From Rhabditophanes sp. KR3021 (Eukaryota > Nematoda > Chromadorea > Rhabditida > Alloionematidae): a stretch of 64,000 nt of DNA. The position numbers and the translations under genes are program-made. Each line of letters begins with the position of its first letter. Positions within the stretch are counted from its first letter, which is position 1. The stretch spans positions 2,294,001 to 2,358,000 of the forward strand of contig CAUJLY010000002.1 in assembly GCA_963281155.1 (NCBI GenBank), in the 5' to 3' direction. Shown here piece after piece: positions 25,901-35,903 of this stretch. Below the pieces are notes generated by a model. That model searched no databases, was not told the DNA's origin, and saw only the letters and a list, made by a program, of their open reading frames with translations.

Positions 25901-26514
25901 AATTATTTTAAATCTTATTCAAGATTATTTAAGAGTATCCAAGTTTGGAGGGCACGTCATTTAAAGGATTAAGGTTTATGAAGATGTAATAAAATAAACT
26001 CGCACAAATTGAATCTCACATAACCTATATTAAACTCAATCATTTCAATAATTTACCTCAATAAATTGCCCTCCTAAAGTTCATTCCCAAAGCCATGTAA
26101 CTTTTATTATTTCTACTGTGCATTAAGAACTGAGAATGAATTTTTATATAGGCTTAGAAATATTTTTCTGATATAAACTTCCTTATTTTGTATTCATTGA
26201 CCAAATTAATTAATAAACCATATCCGTGGTAATTTCAATTTGATTTAATATCAAATAAATAATATTTTGCTAAAAGTAATCTAAAATTCAATTGACAATT
26301 ACTTTCTTCTATTGAAGGCAATTTTTTGTCTCTCTCATATGTTTATAATGAAAGTATTATATATTTTTTTCAGTTTCTGAAAATTGTAAAAGAATTTATA
26401 TCAAGCAATTTAATAATAAAGGAAAACAGGCCTGCCATTTTTTTGTAACATTCAAAATATATCATATATTATAATATTCACCAAATTAAATTTTTCAACA
26501 AAAAGAAGGAGACG
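22987..26514. promoter_or_regulatory. 3.5-kb gene-free region upstream of the SLC6 transporter
   Basis: The longest stretch without a gene in the window. Pyrimidine-rich tracts occur around 24530-24660 and 23670-23830. A short direct repeat (AAATTCGTGCAGAC, about 2.5 copies) lies at 25203-25238. No tRNA, ORF of note or transposon end was seen. A short ATG frame at 24957-24992 (MDGADGFFYRRE) runs into a GTAACT donor in phase 0 and could be an alternative first exon, but nothing else supports it. Most likely this is regulatory DNA for the transporter gene. Confidence 0.4.
25203..25238. repeat. Short 14-bp direct repeat
   Basis: AAATTCGTGCAGAC occurs twice in tandem and is followed by a third partial copy. 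Small and AT-rich; function unknown. Confidence 0.7.
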
Positions 26515-29500
26515 ATGCTCCGTTGGGCTTCAGTTAGGAGAACGAGGACGGTTTCGTCAGACGAATCAGGTATTTATTTTGATATTTGTACATGTTTATA
26601 GATGTTATTTAATAAAAAATTTATTGGCATGATTGTTGTGTACTTTTTGATGTTTTTTTAATTTGCAATAACTAATTTCTACCAAGATCCCTTCAACTAT
26701 TACTCTACTATCCAATTATTATTCAACAAATCACCATCTTCAATTTCCTTGTCCCCTTTTCTGGCTTTCTTCAATCCTTTTACGTGCCAACTTCTTTCTA
26801 ACCCCTGAAATCAAGTCTCTGTGTATTTAAACTTATATATGTATATCCAACATAAATTCATATCCTTCAATTATACACATAAATATCTGAGAATATATTT
26901 ATCCTTTACACGTCTTTTTGGTTTGGTGTGTAATTGGTTAGTATATAAATATACATTTTCACCTCATTACTTATTACCACCAAAGTATAACTTTGCGCTT
27001 CCAACCCAAAAAAATGAAAGAAAAGCTAATATGTGTACACTGTATATACACCACTAATAATGATGGTGTGCCGGAAATTTGTACCGTCTAAAAGACGTGA
27101 TAACTAGTTAAGTAAATTTCCAGCATCCGATTACATTGGCACAGTATGGATATGTATGGATGTGTGTGCTAACACCGATCATTTCTTATGCAAAAGTGGT
27201 TTTCAACTATTGAATATTTAGGCATCACCATCAAATGTAAACTCTCGTTAGTTGCTATTTTTTGAACTTCAAACTCCTTTTCCTACACTCATAAAGTGTT
27301 TCCTTTTTTGTGAACATTTTTAAGTAATACTTTTGTTTGGCATTCTTCCTTTTGTGGTTGTCCCTAACTAGTTCAAACTATTAAGAATCTTCTTCACATA
27401 TTGTCATACAAGGATACATTATATATATTCATTAAAGATATATTCATAATATATATTGATAGTATATATTCATAATATATATTCATAGACATTGATCACG
27501 GACTGGATCGACAACGTTTCTCGGAAAGAGTTGGATCTACAACAAAAATAGTAAGGGGTAGGATGTCTTTGAAAGCTGAAACTTTGTCGGTCGGAAATTC
27601 GGCTAGAAGTGAAGGGTACCATTCACTCGAAGGTAATTCATTTTTTAATTCAACAAAGTTACCTTTTGATAATTTCAGGAAAATCTTCTAGCGAACTTAC
27701 ACCATTAACAAATGGAAATGGAACATCTTCAACGTCATTTTCATCAACTACTATTCTTAAGAATCACACACCCGTAAGTCACAAATAGTTTAGCTAAAAC
27801 AGTCATTAGGTCATAATATAGAATATATATGTAGATTAATTTAAAATTTATCAGACACGAAAAAACAGTACAAAAAGACATTACAAAAATATAGAGGGAA
27901 ATAGCCTATACAAATAATTTAAGTTTAAAGATGACTTCGACCAAGAGGTCAGCGATCTTGCATGCATTTAGAGAATTTAATAAATAGACTTTGGGATGGA
28001 ACACTTTCCGTGGTCGCAATTAGTAATTTTCCACTTAAACTTTTCGGTATAAAGAAATCCAAATTCTCCGCAATTTTCTTGGGTGGGAATGGAAGTTTGC
28101 AACGGAGAATGTTGTCAAGTGTCATCTGATGCATTTTCAACTCTTTCTGTCAAAGAGATCTTGTTTTTTAGTGATCTTTTGTATTTAAAGAGTGTGTAGC
28201 TTTTCTGTCCTTCTCCAATATAAAAGACAGACTTCTTGAAGGTTCCCAAATCACTCCAAGCATCAACGTCCTTTCTTGTATCTAGGAGAAAATAGATGTA
28301 GCTGGCATCAACGAGTTCTGTCTCTTCCCATTAATGGCAATACTCTCTTAGAATCAAAATTATTATTCAACTTGTCCTCAGCCATCTCTTAACTTCTTAA
28401 ATTGCCCATGTTGAATATAGCTGCCATAATCTCATTTGCACATCTTTGAGTAATAAAAGCATTGCGATCTGGAACCACATTCTCCATCTGAAGAAGACTT
28501 TTCTTTTTCATCATCTGACTGATCTCCATTATCTGATCCTTCGTCATTATTAATCGTAAGATTAGGAATTTGACAGTAAATTCAGATCTAAATTTAGTCT
28601 TGTGACTGGGCATGATGATAGGTGAAAGTGTAGTTTAGAACATGAATGGGTAGCAACATCTTTGAGATTTTTCTTATAGTTTCAAATTGTATCGTCCTGA
28701 AGATATTCGAAGAAAAGGATTACGATTCACCAAATAGTCCCAGTAAGACTTCAAAATAAGTTTTAAACCTTGATTTGTCAACTGAACGACATATAGACAG
28801 ATTGATATAAGGAAAGTGTAATAGAAATCTTCCCTTTGACAAGTTCACAATTATTGAATTTTTTCTTAAATAAATCTCCATCATAGCATTTTACATATTC
28901 CCTAACAATCTCTTTAAGAAAGGGTTTAACCTGCTTGCGCCTAGGTTGGATTATTTGTCGTAGTGTTGCAAGTCAGTTAATAGAAGTTTGTAATTGTATT
29001 GAAAGCAGGCTTGCCCAGAAGTCAAATTATTATATCATTCATAAAATATCTGACAATTTAAAATACTAAAACATCTTTTATATTTATTTTTCAAAAATGT
29101 TAGACTAATTGGATGAAATTATAGGTAATGAGAAGGATTTCACTATTGCTTCCTCGAGAACAATGGGACAGTAAATTTGAGTTTCTTTTGGCTGTTATTG
29201 GGTATGCTGTAAGTTATGTTAATTTACCAATAATATTTAAATATATCCTTTGTAGATCGACCTTGGTAATATCTACCGCTTTCCGAGCGTATGCTTCAAA
29301 TACGGCGGTGGAGCCTTTCTAATTCCATACATCATCATGCTCCTCGTAGGAGGCCTTCCAATGTTTTACCTTGAATTAGTACTTGGACAGTACCACAGAT
29401 CAGGATGTATTTCAATTTGGCAAAAGGTTTGCCCTCTTTTCAAAGGAATCGGATATGGTATTTGTATTATTTCAGCCTTTATGGCTTGTTTCTATAATGC

Positions 29501-32255
29501 AATTATAGCTCAGGCCGTTTATTTTACATTTGTGTCGGTGTCAAATTGGGAGGTCCCCTGGAAAAGTTGCGGGCATTCGTGGAATACACCCAGTTGCAGA
29601 GATGAAACTATGGATCCAAAGTCTTTCGCCAACTACACTGGTGTTTCAAGGACGGCTTCTCAAGAATTTTATATGTACCAAGTATTGGAGTCTCATAAAT
29701 CAACTGGATTTGACGATTTAGGGGGAATTAAGATGGAATTAGCCGTATGCTTAGCCATCGTGTTTGTAGTAGTATATTTTGCCCTCTGGAAAGGACCTAA
29801 ATCATCAGGGAAAGTAGTCTGGGTGACAGCAACAGCTCCATACGTAGTTTTGTTCATCTTGCTAATCAGAGGATGTACTTTACCCGGAGCTATGAAAGGC
29901 ATATCATACTACTTAACACCTAATTTTACAGTCCTTCAAAGTCCAGATGTTTGGGTTGCTGCATCCACGCAAATTTTCTTCTCTCTTGGACCGGGTTTCG
30001 GTGTTCTATTGGCTCTTTCATCTTACAATGAATTTCATAATAATTGTTACAGAGATGCTTTAGTAACTTCTGTTATTAATTGCTTGACTTCATTTTTTTC
30101 TGGGTTCGTTATCTTTTCGACTTTGGGATATATGTCTGAACTTACCAACACACCTATTTCGGAAGTCGTTGGTGCCGGGGAATCAGCTCTCATCTTTATT
30201 GTTTATCCACAAGCCTTGGCAACAATGAGTTATAGTAATGTTTGGAGCTTCATATTCTTTGTCATGCTTATTACATTGGGCATAGATTCAACGGTAAGTT
30301 CATTTTTTGCTGTTAAAATACGTATTTGTAATTGTTTAGTTTGCCGGGATCGAGGCATTTATCACAGGATTCTGCGATGAATATCCCCGTTTCTTAGGTA
30401 GAAAAAGAGAAATATTCGTTGGAGTAGTCATATTTGTCTTCTTCATCGGATCCCTTCCTACAGTCACTTACGGAGGTAGCTATGTAATCCCCTTCCTGGA
30501 CACTTATGGAGTTTCACTGTCAATTCTATTTATGGTCATGATGGAAATGATAGTCGTGTGCTGGTTTTATGGTATAAATAGATTTTGCGAAGATGCCAAG
30601 CAGATGTTAGGGTTTTATCCAGGCAAGCAATAACAAACCGATTAAACTAAAAATTATCGACAAATTCATCAAAATATTTATTAAAAGAAAACTAGTTAAA
30701 CGGGGAATCAAAAGATTATTAAATTATTCATTAGTTATCTTGAGTTTAAGCATCTTTTCAACCAGGATGTCAGCGACTCTACGCGCATTCGCAGAATTGG
30801 GGAAGTATGCGTCTGGAATAGAGCATTTGCCATGATCACAATTGGTGATCGGGTGCTTGAATCTCTTCATTAAGATAAACTCCAGCTAATTTTTTAGTAG
30901 ATACTGGAAGAATGAGATGAAGAGTTTCGACTGGATGGCTTTTAATCTTGTCCATTCTAAACCTCCTTCTGTTGAACAAATAAATTGCTAGTCTCTCCCT
31001 GGCTTGGTTTCTTTTTGAACAGGTGTAAGCAATCAATTGTTATCTTAATTCAAATACTTCACCTTCATTGTTAAACGTTTTGCCAAAATCAGCAGTTTGA
31101 GTGAACTCCTCTAGTAAAAAAAATACTGGTCTAGAGCCCTAATATGACTAATGCAAAACAAGAAGAAAGTGGGATAAAAACTTTATTGGTTCATGAAAAA
31201 GACAACCATTTCTCGCAAATATCCTCTATAAATCCGGTATTTGCTTCATAGAAGCTACACAATATAATATTGATTTTTCGCTAGAATATATGTTCACCAC
31301 ATATTCCTTCTCTTCGATCTCATTCATGTACGCTTCTACCTTTGGCCTACTTCTCTTTCTCAGGCAAACCAGTGTCATCAGCTTTGAAACAAACTAACAT
31401 TAGAACTTGGTTGTGGTGGGTGGTCTAGAACTAAAATGATTACTCATTATTTAAGATGCTTAACTTACTTTTAACTACCGCATCTTTCTACCTACAGAAA
31501 ACATAACTTCCTCAACGATCGGTGGCTCCTTCATAAGACAGTTGTCTCATTCCAAATGGCGAAGCCATTTCATCCTTATTTCTTTTGGGGGTCTTCTTAC
31601 CATTGTTATTTGTACCGTTTCTTTCGATAGTTAACTCCAGTTGAGTGAGTGGACAACTAAAATAAAGAGACAACAATTAGTGAACATTACAAATTAAATA
31701 ACTATACAAAAGCATTAATACCGGCAACAAATTCGAAAGTAACTAAAATTCAAAAAATTTAGTTTTAAAAAGAAACCTTTGGAATATATGTAGTTTACTT
31801 AATATTTACACTTAAACGAACAATATAACATCTATCTGATTTTATCCAGGTCCATATTGGAGATACTGTTGGATGTGTTGTCCTGTATTTATAGGAATCA
31901 TCTTTACCTTGGCCATTATCAATGCAAACTTTGAGCCCTTAACAGATGCTGACTATATTTATCCACAATGGTCGGTTTATTTCGGATGGGTGTTGCGAAT
32001 GTTGTCAGTTTGTGCTATTCCCGTTTACGCGATTCTACTTTTACTGAGAACTAAGGGAACTTTTATGGAGGTAAGAATACACTTAGTGAAATTTGATATA
32101 TTAAACATCAATTATAGAGAATACGTAAATGCGTGACAGCCCCTCTTGCCTCTCGCCGACCATCTATACGTTCTGGCACAGGTTCTAAAACCGTCGTTTT
32201 AACAGAAGATGGCGTTGAACTAGAAGATAGACAAACATCGGGAACCTTTCTTTAA
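26515..32255 (+). CDS. mod-5: Serotonin-transporter-like Na+/Cl- symporter (SLC6)
   Basis: A plasma-membrane monoamine transporter, closest in my reading to SERT/MOD-5, which clears serotonin from synapses. Exons join(26515..26569,27489..27632,27679..27773,29125..29208,29256..30293,30340..30622,31850..32070,32118..32254), plus base 32255 as the end of the stop, give 685 aa. TM1 has GYAIDLGNIYRFP; the Asp near residue 128 is the amine-binding Asp of monoamine transporters. Other matches are FYLELVLGQYHRSGCISIW, the WNTPSC ectoloop, FFSLGPGFGVLLALSSYNEF and LITLGIDSTFAGIEAF. The N-terminal three exons encode a Ser-rich cytosolic tail; the start at 26515 is inferred from matching phase, and 27563 is a fallback ATG. 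The usual NVWRFP Trp is Tyr here. The intron after MLGFYPG begins GC rather than GT. Two introns carry antisense coding-like sequence. Dopamine-transporter identity is less likely but not excluded. Confidence 0.88.
27411..27488. repeat. AT-rich degenerate direct repeat before exon 2 of the transporter
   Basis: Several imperfect copies of a TATATTCATAATATATATTC-type unit run up to the 3' splice acceptor at 27488. Simple-sequence character; may be length-variable. Confidence 0.6.
27920..28980 (-). pseudogene. Degenerate antisense gene inside SLC6 intron 3 (family B, copy 1)
   Basis: Within the 1351-nt intron 27774-29124, the minus strand shows several separate protein-like stretches broken by stops and frame changes. 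In reading order they are VKPFLKEIVREYVKCYDGDL near 28920-28860, then an acidic Ser-rich stretch (DNGDQSDDEKEKSSSDGECG) near 28540-28470. Next is YIYFLLDTRKDVDAW followed by FYIGEGQKS near 28330-28200, then KFKWKITNCDHGKCSIP near 28045-27990. The last part recurs in copy 2 at 30811-30870. The FYIGEGQKS block resembles the catalytic Y-I-G region of GIY-YIG nucleases of the LEM-3/ANKLE1 type, but this is only a motif resemblance. No intact ORF spans the unit. I treat it as a decayed gene copy; a multi-exon functional gene is not excluded. Confidence 0.5.
30723..31670 (-). pseudogene. Degenerate antisense gene inside SLC6 intron 6 (family B, copy 2)
   Basis: The 1227-nt GC-AG intron 30623-31849 holds minus-strand coding-like pieces. 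These are KKTPKRNKDEMASPFGMRQL near 31600-31535, RPKVEAYMNEIEEKEYVVN near 31340-31280, PVETLHLILPVSTKKLAGVY near 30930-30870, then in a shifted frame ITNCDHGKCSIPDAYFPNSA and ARRVADILVEKMLKLK to a stop near 30727. The final third is clearly homologous to copy 1 in DNA and protein. The shift between KLAGVYLNEEI and RFKHPITNCDHG has no obvious intron. Function unknown. Confidence 0.5.
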
Positions 32256-32752
32256 CCAAATATTAAATAAAAAGTAACACAATAAAGATCTCATGAAGAA
32301 AAAAGCAAATCAAACCAAATTTAATATTAAAAGAAATTTTGTTTAAAATTTATTGCTAAATTTAGTATTGAAGGAAACTTAATGTCTCAAACTAAATACG
32401 ATGCACTTTTACTTAATTTTTTAGACATATTTGCTTACCACCTACTTATTTTAACATATTATATTTTTATATGAACAAATGATACCTTGAGCATTCTTTT
32501 ATTTTTTTTGAATTTTTTTAATAAAGATTTGCAAATAAAATAGATGAATAATTAATTGGTCGTTTGTAAAATACACTACTCGCAACTACAAACAATAATG
32601 TGTAATTTAGAGGGGCTATCTTATCAACGAATAAATTAATATTTTTCATGATATGGTGAAGAGAGTTGAGAATATATGATTGACTGATTAAAGAACGACC
32701 TTTTATTGTATTGTGTTCTGTTGATCAATAGACAATTTCTTTACTTTTAATT
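32256..32752. other. Intergenic, SLC6 gene to nuclear receptor
   Basis: About 500 bp, AT-rich, tandem genes on the plus strand. No feature seen; likely contains the nuclear receptor promoter. Confidence 0.5.
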
Positions 32753-34173
32753 ATGGTACACGCTAATGATTTGTTGAATATTGAAACGGTGATGGTTAAG
32801 ACTAATTTGGATTTGGAGACACTTAAAAATTATTCTTGCACTGTTTGTCGAGCTCATGCTTCCGGATTTCATTTCAAGGGAAAGGAATCATGCTCAGCAT
32901 GCAGCTCATTTTTTAGGAGGGCTATTTCAATGAAGAAGAGTTTCAAATGCGATCAGGGAAACAATAGATGCCTCATTTCTTTTGGTTAGTACTCAATTTA
33001 AAAATCCACTTAAACAGGTATTTAGGTCAACCAAAAAACTGCCGACTTTGTCGCTATAATAAATGTCTGGAAATAGGGATGCAAGCAGATGCAGTACAAG
33101 CAGGAACAAACAAAGTAAATATTGGACGAAATTATTTTACTTTATCGGGAATTAAAAGAAATAACAGGTTCGGGAAGTGTATTGGCCTAACACCTGATAT
33201 CGGTAATGTCGCAAAGAAACGAACAAGTCCCATCAAAGATGAGATACCCTCACCACCTAATAAGCAGATTAACAAAAATGTATATAACGATCCCGTGACA
33301 GACCCCAAATTACCCAACTTCTTCTTCGATCATGAACCTTTATTTAATTTTGATAAAATATCACATCTAATATTTCATCATAATACACTCGACTTTTTAA
33401 TGAAGGAAGAAATGAGGATAAATCAAAGAAGGAGGGTTGTGTTTTGCAAAGGAAATGCCAAGAAATTGTTTACTTTAAGTTCGACTCCTTCTTACACGGC
33501 TTCTGATATCAGACCGATGAATTTCAGGCAGTTTACGAAGTCTATCAGAATTTTGATTCTCTTTATCTATGAATGGATGCGCGAATGGAAATTTTTCGGA
33601 CATCTTTCCTATGACGACCAATTAACCTTCCTTAGGAAATGCGTTCTTTATCATTTAGTTCTAGATCCAGCTTATATTTCTTATTCAATGGGTGATCTGA
33701 CGAAATTCGTTCTGCCAAATGGCGTGTTCGTATCAACTATCGAATCTGACAACTCAGGATGGAACAGTGAGAAAAACTTTACCACTCAAAATAAAAAAAG
33801 AATTTATTGGCCTTTGTTGCAACGAGTTAAATTAGAAATAATTCAACCGATGATTGACATCAAGATCACCTTTGAAGAATTTTGTGCATTAAAAGGTATT
33901 TTGTCTTTGCAAGCTTCTAAACATGACGTCTCATACGAAGCTAGACTTTTAATGCAACATGAAATAGAATCTCTCATTAAAAATCTACATTCATCATACA
34001 AGAAACAGGGCAAGGAAGAAAGTTTCGCAGAAAGGTTGGGTAATTTATTATTGTTGCTGTCGTCTCTATTGGATATTAGTGATGACTTCCTGGAAAGTCA
34101 TCATCAGGTTGAATTTTTTAATATTTGGAAGTTGGATGACCTGCTCTTGCAGTTCTTAAAGAAAACGAGTTAA
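32753..34173 (+). CDS. Nuclear hormone receptor, nematode supplementary type
   Basis: A ligand-regulated transcription factor of 459 aa, from join(32753..32984,33026..34173) with a 41-nt intron. The C4 DNA-binding domain starts near residue 29. The first finger is CTVCRAHASGFHFKG with CSACSSFFRRA and the second is FKCDQGNNRCLI followed by CRLCRYNKCLEIGM. The P-box (CSACSSFFRR) is of the HNF4-derived type expanded in nematodes. A Lys-rich hinge follows, then a ligand-binding domain from about residue 200. The acceptor at 33025 was chosen because an earlier AG would give an immediate stop. No ligand can be named. Confidence 0.9.
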
Positions 34174-34242
34174 GTAGACTTTTATAAAGAATTAATAAAT
34201 TGTTAAATGCGATGTTTAAAATATGGTCGACTTCATTTTTTG

Positions 34243-35467
34243 TTAGTAAAAAGTATTATTGATACAAATTTTCATCTGCGGAATATAATTCCTCATCTTC
34301 TTGATCAACCAGCCATCCAAATCATTTACGCTTCTAACGGTGACAACATTTTCATCTAAATTGCCATTTGAAGACAACGAATCCGACAAATAACCTCCAC
34401 CTCTATTATTGTAGGAAACTCCATTATTGAGAGACATCTTAATTTGTGCCGATGGTCTTGTTGACAACAAATAAATTTGAGACTCTTTCGTGCATACAGC
34501 TTCATTTATGCATTTGAACCTCTTTGCGTAAACATAAATGTCCTCATCAATGATCTTATAAATGATTGATGATTGGGCTTTGTGCGTTTTAAGGATAAAG
34601 TGATGGCACAAAAATAATATTAATGGGAAATTGACGTAGGGAAAATGAATTGGATATGTATAAACTGTCAGGCTGGAAGGCAATTTCAAGATGAGGTTCG
34701 ATAAGTAAAACTGGAAGAGTATTTCTTATTAATGCCTTTTTAATTGCTAAACTCACCAAAACAGTTATACCATAAACAAATAAAGCTACCAAGGCCAAGT
34801 ACATCTCAAACCAGTGATCGTAATATTTTTTGTGGATTCCAAATGAGATGGCTTTTGTAAGAAAATAGAAACCTTTGAGATAAGGATACATGACACAAAT
34901 TACGGCAATAATTACCAAGTAAGTAAACATAAAATGGCCGCCATAATCTTTGGCAAAGGGATAGATGAGTTCGTTTGCAATGTAGGGAATAATTAAGATT
35001 GAATTCAAATGTAAGCCGGGAAAGTCTTGGCAGATGTAGCAATCATCCATATTTTTTAGCATTATTTTTTCATAATAGAAAGAAAGCAGGCGAATAAAGG
35101 AAAATAAAGCAAATGTAAATAGTATTGTTTTTTGCTTGTAACAATATGTTGTTTCAATTGCCTCGGTCCCAGTCTGTGACGTAGTCTGTTGATAATTTCT
35201 TCTAAAAATAATTTCAGAAAACGGAAGTGAAACTTACTCAGTATTATTCATACAACTAATGGCGATCATTGGTTTGATATGATTGAAAACTATAGATGGA
35301 GCCAATACCAACAGAGGCACGCAAATAAAGTGAAAAATTGCCGAGGATACTTTCAAAAAATATTTCAGTCCAGGCATCTTATCAACAACTTGCCACCTAC
35401 TTAAACCTCTTTTGATGTTTCTCCTATCAAAATTATGCTTAATTTTATTCAAACAAGTTAAAGGCAT
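34243..35467 (-). CDS. Multipass membrane protein, unknown family
   Basis: A 380-aa protein from complement(join(34243..34710,34757..35201,35238..35467)), introns 46 and 36 nt. Hydrophobic segments lie near residues 40-65 (SSAIFHFICVPLLVLAPSIV), 100-120, 140-165 (HFMFTYLVIIAVICVMYPYL), 200-225 (MYLALVALFVYGITVL) and probably one more at about 250 (FPLILFLCHHFIL). A Cys pair occurs in YICQDFPG. The C-terminus is soluble and Ser/Asn-rich. I recognise no domain. The splice junctions are supported because each joins two long open frames in phase. It may be a nematode-specific tetraspan-like or receptor-like protein. Confidence 0.65.
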
Positions 35468-35903
35468 TTGTCTAAGGTAGCTAATTTTGCGTTGAAGTTA
35501 ATTAACAGAATGTATCTTTAGAAAGAATGAAGAAGAAAGCCTAATGCCAATGCGAAAATAAGACTGTTTGTCTTTTTTAATACACTTATTTTAAATGTAT
35601 TCATTCGAGACACATTACTTTCGAATTCATTAGAACAATGCATTTGGGAGTGCCGTACTTTGGCTCATGAATTGTTAATTTTATTTGTTATGTCCCCTTC
35701 CTATTTTGTTCTACAAAACTTTATTTTTAGTCAAAGTTAGTTCGTGCTGCATCTTGGACAGACTTTTATTTAATGGCGAAGATACTCTTCCCCAATTGGA
35801 TATGCAATTTCAAAATTTTAATCATTTTTATCGTTTAATTTTGGTTTGTGGTTTAGTAAATAATAAACCCATCAATCACATTCTTCGGCTATAAAAATCT
35901 AAA
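35468..35903. promoter_or_regulatory. Divergent intergenic region before EXOSC10
   Basis: About 435 bp between a minus-strand and a plus-strand gene. A 69-codon plus-strand ORF at 35685 has no recognisable content. No motif identified. Confidence 0.45.

Noticed and set aside
22987..26514. Hidden gene or RNA gene in the 3.5-kb gap
   Set aside because: No tRNA arm pattern, no snRNA-like proximal element and no phase-consistent set of exons could be found by eye.
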